A stretch of DNA of 64,000 nucleotides from Bromus sterilis. Its lineage: Eukaryota > Streptophyta > Magnoliopsida > Poales > Poaceae. Position numbers and translations under genes: made by a program. The first letter of the stretch is position 1; every line of letters starts with the position of its first letter. A model generated the notes under the pieces. It was not told the DNA's origin and ran no database searches. It was given only the letters and a program-made list of their open reading frames with translations. Below, piece after piece: positions 11,601-23,100 of this stretch. The stretch covers positions 434,552,270 to 434,616,269 of the forward strand of contig OX465595.1 in the NCBI GenBank assembly GCA_950022295.1, in the 5' to 3' direction.

Positions 11601-12103
11601 CTGAAATATATTATGGAAGGGTCGAAGAGATCTGGGAGCTTAACTACTCTGGACTACACAATGCGACGATGTTCCGTGTCAGATGGGCTAAGAATTTCGA
11701 AAGAGAAAACCGGTATTTCACTACTATGTCTATACCCGACACCAAGAGCTCTACCGTGAACGTCATAGCCAAAAATGAGCCATGGATACACGCTAAGAAC
11801 GTGACACAATGTTTCTACATAACCGACCCGAGCAATCCCAGCCGTGTTGGCGTGAGGAGAGGAAAAAGAAACATCGTCGGAATGGATAGAGTCGCCAACA
11901 TAGAAGACTATGACCAGTACGGCAACCCGATGAGGGAAGATGACGACGACGATGAAGCATATGTCAAAAGAAGAATGAAGACTACATTACCTATGAAAGA
12001 TCGTACTCCATGGAAAAGGAAAAGTCACAACGAGGGCCTAAATTATTCGAAAACGAACAAAAAAGGAAAGAAACTAATCACTAAGAAACGTCTTCGACGC
12101 TGA
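8606..12103 (+). pseudogene. CACTA gene 1: TNP2-type transposase, multiply broken
   Basis: This is the transposase gene of the element, acting in the nucleus on the terminal repeats. The N-terminal 329 codons hold the transposase-associated domain (CPCRKC near residue 29, then GRWKAHLLRYGF) and an acidic stretch. The next part has the transposase core signatures (HGYCGC near 9980, DQMHITKNVLESLLGTLL near 10320). The last open stretch from 10682 carries the DUF4218-like (MKSHDCHVMM) and DUF4216-like domains and a basic tail. Breaks: amber codon at 9593-9595, frameshift near 9720-9740, amber codon at 9970-9972, frameshift near 10675-10685. Introns could explain an apparent shift but not both stops, and I saw no good splice sites around them. 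This copy is probably inactive. Confidence 0.85.
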
Positions 12104-12285
12104 GAAACTAAATGTGTGTTGTAATCTATATATGTATCTATTTTGTATACTTGCACTTTTACCGCGTTATCGATCGGTCAAATTATATATTGCTGCTGTT
12201 AAATATATATTATATAAATTGTATCGGTCGTTGTTCGGAAAAAAAATTAAAAAGGAAATGGAAGAGGGAAAAATGCCAGAAATAT
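12104..12285 (+). other. Gene 1 3' flank
   Basis: AT-rich spacer with no gene. It ends in an A-rich run just before the central repeat array, as the sequence before the right subterminal array does. Confidence 0.5.
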
Positions 12286-12402
12286 CAGTAGCGGGCCCTG
12301 ATAGCGCGCGCTACTGCTAAGGTTTAGCAGTAGCGGGTCCTGTCAGAGCGCGCTACTGCTAAACGTAGCAGTAGCGGGCCCTTTAAGGGCCCGCTACTGC
12401 TA
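12286..12402 (+). repeat. Central CACTA repeat array between genes 1 and 2
   Basis: At least six CAGTAGCG/CGCTACTG copies in both orientations, including the palindrome GGGCCCTTTAAGGGCCC. The motif is the same as in the two subterminal arrays but lies in the middle of the element. No CACTA terminus is visible here. Confidence 0.85.
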
Positions 12403-12489
12403 AGTTCCACATAAACCGGTCGGGCAGGCCTTCTTCTTTTCATTCCCCTCTATCTCTCCCTGTCAAACTCCCCGGCCGCCGTCGTCGTC

Positions 12490-12666
12490 GCCTCGCCTCC
12501 GCCGCCGTCGTGACCTCGCCTCCCCGCCCTCGTCGCCTCGCCTCCGCGGCCGCCGTCGTCGTCAAGCCGCCGCCGCCGATCTCGCCTCCCCGCCCTCGTT
12601 GCCTCGCCTCCGCGGCCGCCGTCGTCGTCAAGCCGCCGCCGCCGACCTCGCCTCCCCGCCCTCGTC
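12490..12666 (+). repeat. GC-rich tandem repeat, 66-bp unit
   Basis: Two full units (12535-12600 and 12601-12666), nearly identical, preceded by a partial third unit (12490-12534). Each is built from GCCGCC and GTCGTC triplets. It probably lies in the 5' leader exon of gene 2: a donor-like CTCGGTAAGC follows at about 12676-12686. The - strand reading frame across it is low-complexity and rejected as a gene. Confidence 0.8.
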
Positions 12667-13149
12667 GCCTCGCATCTGCTCGGTAAGCCCCCCGCCCCCG
12701 TTTCTGCCCATGAAGTTCAGAATCAGCATGTGGCAAGATGAGTGGAGTGGTCTGTTGGCTATTGTTGTGCAAATAATAGTACGAATAATTATTCCCTGGA
12801 GTGGTCTGTTGGCTATCTGAAGTTTGAACATTACCAATGTAGAAAACTTACCAGTTTGTATAGGTAGAATATGACCCAACTAGATTAATTGTAAAAAATG
12901 TGTAGTGCTGCTTTATCTGGTGGAAGCAATATGTGTATGTTGATAGAAAACTGATGGTCAAAGCATCACTTGAGATGAAGAAATGGTGACACATGTGCAG
13001 CCCAGTACTGGCCTGGATGCACCCACCATGACCACATGTTGAAAATGTTGATATTTCATTCTTTCTTTCTGAAAATGTTGAAAATGCATTGATATTTCAT
13101 TCTTTCTGCAAATGTTGAAAATGTTGAAAATATGCAGGGATCCGAGGGG
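12667..13149 (+). other. Gene 2 upstream spacer (possible 5' leader intron)
   Basis: No coding region seen. It has a direct repeat of GAGTGGTCTGTTGGCTAT (near 12751 and 12800) and several GAAAATGTTGAAAATG copies (13060-13130). If the GTAAGC near 12680 is a donor and the TATCGTAG just before 13370 an acceptor, this is the body of a leader intron. Confidence 0.45.
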
Positions 13150-13264
13150 CCTATGTTTTGTCGGAATGTTGATTTATTTCCGTTCCGGCAAATTTCAGGT
13201 TCCCGATATGTCCACTTTTTAGCAAAGGTCATGCCAAAATTTACCGTGAATTTCGACATGACTT
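13150..13264 (+). promoter_or_regulatory. Shared leader sequence L2 upstream of CACTA gene 2
   Basis: Similar to L1 (8447-8550), upstream of gene 1. An acceptor-like TATCGTAG follows, then the likely gene 2 start at 13374. The repeat suggests both genes carry the same leader or regulatory module. Confidence 0.6.
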
Positions 13265-13373
13265 GTGCTACAAAGTATGACATATCGAGTGCCCGGTATT
13301 TGATAGGACGGTATTTAGTCCTTTTTTTATAGTTTGAGAATTAAACTTGGAGACTAAATATATCGTAGGAAAC

Positions 13374-16090
13374 ATGTCGACCAACGACGAAGCCGGTGCA
13401 AATGAAGATTTTGACTACCAGCAGCCTGAACACGCCTTCCTCGACCATATGTCTTCTCAGCTACGAGACAAAGGTCCAAATGCCGCTAGTGCGACGGACG
13501 CCGAAATCGAGTCCGACAACACTACTGATGGCACCGATGGCACTGACACCGGCGCCACCGACACCGGCGGCGCTGAATCCGCTAATGAACCAGCAAATAA
13601 GAAGAAGGAGAGGGTACGAAAACCAAACAAGCTCGGCACCGAGAAACTGCTAGTGACAGAGGTGCATGCTGGCAAATTCGAGCCAATAGCGCCGGCGGAA
13701 GCTCGCAGGTGCTACGGCAACCAAGTCGGATGCATCCTACGGGAAACCGCGAGAATCAACGACTATGACTTGAGGAGTATACCAAATATGGAACATTTAC
13801 TCCTTACGAAGCTGCACAACAGATTCAAGTTCCCGGATCGGGATGAGAGCAAAACTCCGTGGGATGATGATGCCATGACTGACATAAATGCTGCCGCCAT
13901 GGTCAAGTTCAGCAACGCATTGTCCGCGTGGAATGTGAGGGTGAAACGATTGATTGAGAAGAACAAACCTTTGTCCAAGATTTTTGCGGACAATCCATCA
14001 CTTACGGAAGCTGAGTTCTTAAAATTCAAGGACACTTGCGGTACCGACGAAGCCAAGCTTAGGTCCGCGAAATTCAAGGGGCTTCAGAAAAGGAACACGG
14101 GGAAACACCGCCTCGGAAGCCGTGGTTACATTGGCAAAAGGCCCATATGGGAAAAGGAGGATGCGGAATGTGAAGCCGCGGGGATCCCAGACCCCTTGGC
14201 GGAGTTCACCGACCCCCAGGAGTATGACTTCATCAGGGCCCGCTACAAGTGGGACTCGAAGAAAAAGGTTTGGTCCACGGACGCGCCCACGAGGGAATTG
14301 ATGAGATTACTAGTAATATTTTTTCCACCTTATATTAGCTTCTCATCAAGTCAGAATACACGTTGTAGTAACATTTGTAAATGGTCCACGTTTCTTTCGC
14401 AGAAAGAGCAACACAAGATTGATGCCGAAAGCGACTCATCGTCTCAGTCGACGATGAGGCCCAAGTGGGACACCCATCTCAACCGGGCCTTGAACATAAT
14501 GAAGGGCCTCCCTTTGTACACTCGGCCGCAGCATGGACGTGTGCACGGCGTCGGAGACGGTGCCCAGTGGAAGCACTACTACCACGAGGACCCTGAGGCC
14601 AAAAGGCAGAGAAGGAAGTTTAGTCAGGTCAACATCGACGAGAAGGTGAAGCTTGCGGTTGAGAAAAAAGCAGCTGAGACCGAACAAGCGACCAAACAAG
14701 AGATGATCAAGTCGGCAGTCAATGCAGCTTTAGCTTCCTGTAGAGATGAGTTTGCAGCTTCGGTTTCATCCTTGATCCCGGCTGTTATCGAGTGGACGAA
14801 GAAAAATCCAGACAAAACGACAGCGGATTTTCCCCGTGGAAGCTTCGTCGGGAGCAACTCGGTGAACATCGCACCAGCGGGGCCTGCTCTCGCATCCGGA
14901 CATGCTCCATTAGCCGCTCATAGCAGCCCGTCCTCTGTCTCTGGCGTGCTAGGCGGGCCTTCGCCTTTGGCTGAGCTCGACGCCCTCACGGTAATTACGC
15001 GTCACACCAACATATCTATAATATATCCCTTTTTCATTGCCTTTTGGATGTCTGACGCCGTAGACATGTTTTCGCAGGCCGAGAGAACCCCGTGCACCTT
15101 ACTATACATGATCAATGGCCAGACAGTGGATGTGGGAAAGGCAACGATAATAAATCCCACGGATCGGATGATCCACACCATGCAAATGCCCAATACCACT
15201 TTCAAGGTTTCCGTGGCGAGTGTCAAACCGGGCCACGAGGATTTGGCTCCTCCGGTACAACTCGGGGGAGATGAAGACGAGACCCCTAAGCGGCTTGCAG
15301 ACTGCAAGGGCTATTTCATCCTATGGCCTAAGGGTCTTCTTCGTGTCGAGTCGGCCGCCGTGATGACCACACCAACGACAACACATCCCCAAGAAGGTAT
15401 GAACACCACCACCCCGCCTCCGCAATTATTAGCGCCGCCTGTTATGCTGGGTGAGAGCGGCGAGCGACGCGAGGAAGGCGGTCCAAGCAGAGTGGATCGT
15501 GATTTCTCCCCCGTGCTCCAGCAAGCAATGGATGATGACATGGACGAGGATGGTGACCCTATGCAATTCCTCAACACCGCCTTCATTAATCAGGAAGTAG
15601 AAATGATGAGTCAGCCATATGACTCGGCCAATAAGGAGCATGTGGACGAGGACATGGATATTCTGTCGGAGCAGAAGCATCCTAGGTCTGAGTGCAAAAA
15701 GTCTCTCTTCGTGCAACCCTTGCAGGACACGCCTCCAGACGCCGCCTCAAACCAGCATGAACAACCCTTGCTCAGCCCGTCAACACTTGGGTTGGCGATC
15801 AAGGGCGCTATGAAAGGCTCATCACAACCTCTCCCCCAGAAGAAGCCGAGGAAGAGACCGAATAGGAAAGACTTAGCTGCCAAAAAGGCTTTCAATGCTT
15901 CTAGCAGCAAGTCGGTTCCGCCAACCGGTTTTGCAGACCGTGTACCGATGAAAGGTACGGCGTTGATCCATGTCGCGGGCGAGCCGATCCTCCCGCCGAA
16001 GCCGCTGGAGAGCATATCAGGGGATCTCAGGAGACTGCAAGACCATGTACTATCGACAGAGAAAAGCCTTCTCGCATCGAAGGATCCAGG
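13374..16090 (+). pseudogene. CACTA gene 2, 5' part (exons 1-3), cut by retrotransposon C1
   Basis: This is the second gene of the CACTA element; its protein role is unknown to me. I chose the ATG at 13374 (MSTNDEAG), because the one at 13347 lies before a likely splice acceptor. The protein begins acidic, then has a basic region (KKKERVRKPNK) and a conserved block (near 13640-14290) that I associate with the plant transposase-like second proteins of CACTA elements. The C-terminal half is low-complexity with coiled segments. Two probable introns are both multiples of three and contain no stop, so the frame reads through: 14313-14402 (90 nt) and 14991-15077 (87 nt), with GTAA starts and TTTCGCAG-type ends. 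C1 interrupts the coding sequence after 16090; with one TSD copy removed the frame stays open into 30207. Confidence 0.75.
16086..16090. repeat. Target-site duplication CCAGG (left copy) of C1
   Basis: Equal to 30202-30206. It falls inside the second CACTA gene. Confidence 0.95.
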
Positions 16091-19000
16091 TGTCGGGACC
16101 CGGGGTTAGCGTATGCAAGTCCAGCTAAGACATAGTCATATGGAGAGCCGAGAACCGCACCCACTTGTCTAAGCAGACAAGGCCAAGCACTGAACATTCT
16201 CGGAAAGCATCGTACGTGAGGGGCATCCCATCCTGGCCGGATGATCAACTGAGATGGGTCCTCATCGTCCGCACACAAGTCTAATGATATGGGTGGTGAA
16301 CTCCCATATTCAAAGACAAGTCGCCTCAACCATACTATCGACTATCTCGAAACTCTTACATAAACTTACTCCAGCCCGATCACTTAGTCGGGGTCTAGGG
16401 CGGGCTCGATCATACCACAAAGTGTGCACGAGACAGAGTCTCGGACAATCGCATCGCGATGCCCCAAGCTGCGCACATCTAAGGGCCACTTGGTGTATGA
16501 AAGACCGCCAGCCAGAACACAACTAAGGTCTCGAAAACCCATACAAAGACATATATGTTATAAACATACACGCAGCACACATGCCTTGTATGAACAGCAT
16601 GTACCATTCCAATTCTCTACAAAGTGTACATTTTATTTATAACTCTTATAGAGTACACACAGAGATCACAAACATGTGATCCAACATTACAACATAAGCG
16701 GAAGCAAATTATGTCTGAGTACAGACAAGTTTAACAAATGGCTTAAGAAGCCTTATTTAAACACAAAGCCCTCCACGAGGGAGCCAGTCGTCTGACTGGG
16801 ACTAGACTAGTTTGTCTTCAGTCGTCCAGCTCGATGAAGAAGCCACCTTCGGGGTCAGTGGCATCATCTAAAACATAGATTAAGAAAACGTGAGTACAAA
16901 GTCGTACTCAGCAAGACTTACATAGGAGCTATACTACTCATGCACATGTATCAAGGTAAAGGGAGGTGGGGTTCACTTGCAGAAATGCCAGCTTTGACTT
17001 GGCTAGTCCTGAACTACGAGTACCAGACTTTGAGGTAAGAAGCGTACACGAGTCCACTACTTTCTCCAACCAATTACACCACTATGGTGACTTCCTCGAC
17101 TTCCCCACGAGAAAGCACGCCATAGCACTCACACTTATCTTGGTGTGTTTTAGAAGTATCCAGTTCAAGTTATCTAATAATCAAGCTAAGCTTTCCAAGT
17201 AGTCCATAACCGCGGACGCGACTATTCGAATAGTTTTGTTAACCTTGCAAGGGTGTACCGCTACACACACATGATCATCATTTACCGCCTTTGTACTCGA
17301 CACCATTCAAGGGGTGCCGGCGAGGATGCTCACCACAACTGTTACCTCATAGCCGATCTAGTCCGAGAAAGCCACCTACTTGGGTTGGCTACCACTATCG
17401 TGAACCCGGCCGGTTTACCGAAGTGGACCCAAGCGATGTGTGCGTGGTGCATAAGCCGGTCTCGGGTGAGCCGTTCTCTCACTTAGCATCCAGGCCACAA
17501 GCCTACCAGAACTCCGAACTACTGTGACATCTGGACATCGAAAGGGATGAGTTAATTAGTTGAGAGGGGTCAGTATCCCAATGTGTGGTTGTACTGTTCA
17601 TCTTGGATCACCACACAAGAACTCAGACTTAGGACGGTGTTCAACGAGACAACCCACCGTGTACTCCTACACAGCCTCTCATCGTTCACCTTGTATTAGG
17701 GTCGATTCACCAACACTTTTCTACCATCATCAACATGATCACTACCATCCCGACTCACATCACAGTAACAACATGGTATCATACTAAGCATGCAATAAGC
17801 AGTAGCATTGCAGGGGTTACATGATATCAACCAACTCCTACATTTGCTAGGATTGTGGTTTGCTTACTACTGTGACAAAAGATAGGTCATGCAAAGGAAT
17901 GGGTTCATCTATGCGGTAGAATCGTAACATGGTGATCATCCTATACAATGCATAAGCGAGACATGAGAGGGAAGTGGGATTTTATTGACATGATCAATGG
18001 GGGTTTGCTTGCCTTGCTGACGAGGTTCGGGTTCGGGGTCTTCAACGAAGGTTGTAGCCTCTTGCTCCGGTTCCACCTCTACTCGACAAACAAAGCACGA
18101 AGTAGCAATCAATATGAATGCAATGCTCAAGCACATGAATGAACTTTGAAACTTGAAGTATAAGTTTTGATGTGTGAGGCAATTCCATTTAAGTGGAGTA
18201 TATTGCATTTGAAATGCAAATTCAAAATCCACATTTGAATTCAACTTAGCCAAGTTGTATGTGACATAGTTTGATCATTTTGAATCATCTTCACTTGTAT
18301 AAGATATGCTTCTGATGTGTGGTTGAATTATATCATAATTCTAAGGTCCAAGTTGCAAAATCATTTGATTTGAATTTGAATTAATTTCAAATAAAGAAAA
18401 TGACATATGCTACTGGTCCCATTTTAATTTCAACTCAAACATAGTTGAAAGTTGCATATTTGGAAAGATAATTTTCTCCTGATCATTTTTCATATATTAT
18501 TTGTCCAATTTGGAGTTAGTATGAATTTTCTATGAATTTCCAAAGTTTGGGGTATTTTCTGGAATTTCTGGAATTCTTTTAATTCAAATAATCTCTGGAA
18601 ATTCATTTAAATGATTTATTGCGCCATTGCTGACGTCAGGGGGGGGGGGGATGACAGGTGGGGGGGGGATGACAGGTGGGGTCACCTTGTCAGTGACTGG
18701 GCTAATTAACCCGTGGGTTAATTTAATCCAGTGGCTTAATTAAGCCACTGGGCCCACTGGTCAGTGACCCAGGGGGTCATTAGCCGGGTGCTTAAGGGCT
18801 AATACACTGGCGGTTAACCACCGGCGACTGGAGCCGCGGCGGTGACTCGCCGGAATGAGCTAGGGGCCACGGGAGGCCACGGGGAGGACACCAATCGATG
18901 CAGCAGCTTCGTCCGCGTCTTCTGGAGGCATCGGGGGTTCACGGGGAGCTCTGAATCGACGGCGGCGACGACTCCGGCGGCAACAGAACCACGGCGAGGT

Positions 19001-20157
19001 CGCAGTCGTCGTTGTGGTGCACGGTTGGAGTCGATTCGGGGCGCGTTCGAACGCTGGCATCCGTAGGAGTCAAATGCATGCGCTGGAACTTCACGACGAG
19101 CACTGGAGCGAGCACATGGTCAACCTCGGCAGCAACCGTGCTCGGCTTCCATGGCGGATCCGGCTAGAGGAGGCAATCGAGGGGGAGGAGTGAGGGGTTT
19201 TGGTTGCGAGCTCACCCTGCGTCTATCTGGAGTGGTGGCTTGCTCGGGGAGGCGCTGGTGTGGCCGGAATTTGAGTTCGATCCACGGCGGCCGGCGATGA
19301 AGACGACGAAGCTAGCGAGCTCGGGGAGGCGTCCGACTCCGATTCCTTCTGCAGGTCGATGAAGATGACGACGGCGAACTCACTGGACACCTCGGTTTGG
19401 CTTCTCGACGTCGATGGCCGCGAGTCCGCACGGTTGCGCTCCGGCTAGGCTACGGGGGCGTCGCTGTTCTTCGTGGGGAGGACGAACTGGAGGGCGAGGA
19501 AGGAGGGAAAAATGACCTGGGCTTCTCCAGGACACGCAGGCGGCGAGAAGGAGGCAGGGGGTGGGCTGTGGAGCTTCCACCGCGACGGCCACGGCATGCC
19601 GGGCACGCAGCTGTGTGCTCGTGCCCGGGGAAGACGACAGGGGAGTTCCAGCTGGAAAGGTGGGCCTCGCCCCTGGCTAGAGGTAAGTTTTCTGCTTTCT
19701 TTTCTATTTTTTCTTTTCTGACATTTGTTCTGTTTAGCTAAATAAAATAGCTAAACATTTTATTAAATGCTGAAAAAATTTATGTGGCCTCATAATAATA
19801 TAGACTAGCCACTCATAAACTTTCAACATTTATAAAATTCAAATGATTTGAATTTTAAATCAAATAGGGGTATTTCTTTAATTCCAAGGCACTATTTGAA
19901 TATTTGAAAAATTCTATTGGCATGGGGTGGGTCCCACATCACTTGATATGTGATCACACTCATTTATAAGACTTTTCAAAAATCTAACATGAATTTTTGG
20001 AGAAGATTTTTATCTGGCCTTTTGAATTAATTCATCTGGGGGGGTTCCTTCTCCCATTTGCTTTTGAATTTTGATTTCAAAGATTTCTTTTGAAATTTTG
20101 ACATGATGCAAAGGTATTAACTAACCCTAGCACATTACCTAACTGAGGGTTCTGACA
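16091..20157 (-). repeat. 3' LTR of C1
   Basis: The LTR is 4067 bp, pairing with 26143-30201. AT-rich flanks surround a GC-rich core near 18790-19690. Near 18640-18690 it has an expanded G-run and a short tandem copy of GATGACAGGTGGGG that the partner LTR lacks. AATAAA-like signals occur near 16625-16640 on the - strand. Reading frames here (for example 16027-16329 on the - strand) recur in every LTR of the family and are not supported as genes. Confidence 0.95.
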
Positions 20158-23100
20158 ACTCGCCCCCACTCAAAAGAATCTCGTCTCGAGATTCAGATGT
20201 CTGCGGGAGGAAGGTGGGGTACTTGGCACTGAGACGGTCTTCTCTTTCCCACGTGGCTTCTCTTTCAGAGTGGTGTGACCATTGCACTTTCAGAAATCTA
20301 ATCTTCTGACGACGAGTGACACGCTCTGCGGAATCAAGAATACGAACGGGGTATTCTCGATAAGAAAGGTCATCTTGGAGATCAAGCGTTTCATGGTCGA
20401 CTTCTCGGATGGGGTCCTTGAAGCAACGCCTGAGTTGGGAAACATGGAATACATCGTGTACTCGGGAAAGGTGCGGGGGTAGTTCAAGTTGGTAGGCAAC
20501 TTCTCCACGTCTGGCTAGAATGCGGAAAGGTCCGATGTAATGTGGGGCCAACTTGCCTTTGATACCGAAACGTTGGGTTCCCTTCAGAGGAGTAACCCGA
20601 AGGTAAGCCTTCTGATCCAGGTTGTAGCTCTCTTGCCTATGATGACGATCATAGTAGCTTTTCTGACGAGAATGGGCTGCTTTCAATTGATCACGAACAA
20701 TGCGAACTTGCTCTTCTGCTTCCTTGATCATGTCCGGTCCAAAGAATTGTCTTTCACCGGTTTCTGACCAGTTTAGTGGTGTTCGACATCGTCGTCCATA
20801 AAGGAGTTCAAACGGAGCCATGTTCAGACTAGATTGAAAACTATTGTTATAAGCAAATTCGGCAAATGGAAGAGACTGCTCCCAATTCTTTCCGAATGAG
20901 ATAACACAAGCTCTGAGCATGTCTTCAAGAATTTGGTTAACCCTTTCGACTTGACCGCTAGACTGAGGATGGAAAGCCGTACTAAAGGAGAGATGAGTTC
21001 CCATAGCCTTTTGAAAGCTTCCCCAAAATCTAGAGGTGAAAAGGCTACCACGATCAGAATTGATTTCCAAAGGAACACCGTGAAGGGATACAATTCTAGA
21101 GATATACAAGTCCGCTAACTGGCTAGCAGTTATAGACTCGCGAACCGGAAGGAAGTGAGCAACTTTGGAAAGCCTATCTATGACAACGAAGATGGCATTG
21201 TTTCCTTTCTGGGTTCTTGGAAAGCCGGTGATGAAGTCCATACCGACTTTGTCCCATTTCCACTCGGGAATAGACAAAGGTTGAAGTGTACCAGCAGGTC
21301 TTTGATGTTCTGCCTTAATGCGACGACAAACATCACATTCGGCAACAAATTGAGCAATGTCTCTCTTCATCCTAGTCCACCAAAATCTCTGGCGTAGATC
21401 TCGGTACATTTTTGTGCTACCGGGATGAATCGAGAGGGGTGTGTCATGGGCTTCTCTAAGGATGAGTTGCCTTAGTTCTCTATTCTTAGGTACTACCAAA
21501 CGATTTTCAAAGAATACCGTTCCCTTGCTATCTGTGGAGAAACATTTAGCAACTCCGCTAGCAATGTTCTCCTTGATCCGGCGAACACCTCGTGCACGCC
21601 TTTGGGAAACTATGATTTGATCCTCAAGAGTTGGTTTCTCCACCAAGGTAGAAAGATAGCCATGAGGAACAATCTCAAGATTGAGCTTGCGAAAGTCCTC
21701 ATGAAGAAGTGGTTGATACTGCTGTAACATGAGGTTGTTACAGTACGACTTACGACTTAGTGCATCAGCCATGACATTGGCTTTGCCTGGGGTGTAAGAA
21801 ATTGCTACGTCGTAATCTTTTATCAACTCAACCCAGCGTCTTTGCCTGAGATTAAGATCTGGCTGGGTGAAAATATATTTGAGGCTTTGGTGGTCGGAAT
21901 AAATCTCACAACGATTACCAAGGAGGTAATGTCGCCAAGTTGTTAGGGCATGAACTACGGCAGCGAGTTCAAGGTCATGGGTAGGATAGTTCTCTTCATG
22001 TGGCCACAACTGGCGTGAAGCATAAGCTACCACATGTCTATCTTGCAGAAGTGTGCATCCTAACCCTTGCCGTGATGCATCACAATAGATCTCGAAATCC
22101 CTTTTGGTGTCTGGAGGTGCAAGTACGGGTGCAGAAGTCAATCTTCTTTTTAGCTCTTGAAAGCTTTCCTCGCACTTAGGAGTCCATAAGAATTTCTTAT
22201 CTTTCTTGAGGAGTTCAGTTAGAGGCTTTGCAACTTTAGAAAAGTTCTCGACGAAGCGACAGCAATAGCTGGCTAGGCCAAGAAAACTCCTAACTTGCTT
22301 AACCGATTCAGGTGGAGTCCAGTCAAGGACGGCCTGAACTCTCTCTGGATTCACAGCAATGCCTTTTGCAGAAATCACGTGGCCTAAGTAGGTCACTTCT
22401 GGTAGCCAGAATTCACACTTGGAGAATTTAGCGTACAGGCGATGCTCTCTAAGTTTCATCAATACCAGCCTTAAGTGTTCGGCATGATCTCCTTCGTTCT
22501 TCGAGTAGATGAGAATATCATCAAGATAAACTACAACAAATTTATCTAGGTACTCCATGAAGATCGAATTCATCAAGCGTGAGAATGTGGCGGGGGCATT
22601 GGTTAAACCAAAGGACATGACGGTGTACTCGTAAAGACCATAACGAGTAGTAAAAGCCGTTTTGGGAATGTCCTCGTTTCGGATTCTGATCTGATGATAA
22701 CCTAATCTCAAATCCATCTTTGAGAAGACGGAGGATCCTGCAAGTTGATCATAAAGATCATTGATCCTGGGCAGTGGGTATTTGTTCTTTATCGTCGCTA
22801 AATTTAGCGGGCGATAGTCTACGCACATCCTTTCTGTTCCATCTTTCTTCTTTACGAACAGAACGGGGAAACCCCATGGCGATGAGCTAGGGCGGATGAA
22901 GCCTTTTGCCAACGAAGCATCAAGTTGGGTTTTTAGCTCAGCTAACTCATGTGGGGCCATTTTATATGGGCGTTTGGAAATTGGTGCGGTTCCTGGAACA
23001 AGATCCACTATAAACTCTACACATCTGTCCGGTGGCATGCCCGGCAGCTCTTCAGGAAAGACATCCGGGAAGTCACGAACCACCGGAATATCTTCAAGTT

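Noticed and set aside
12440..12772. 110-codon arginine- and glycine-rich - strand frame
   Set aside because: It is produced by the 66-bp GC-rich tandem repeat and lies antisense to the probable gene 2 leader.
16027..16329. Recurring frame of about 90-110 codons at the LTR end (also 26073-26381, 36061-36354, 54555-54854, 63398-63739)
   Set aside because: Conservation is explained by the LTRs being recent copies of one sequence. The 3' ends run into different downstream sequence and no domain is recognisable. Worth revisiting only if codon-type selection is shown in older copies.
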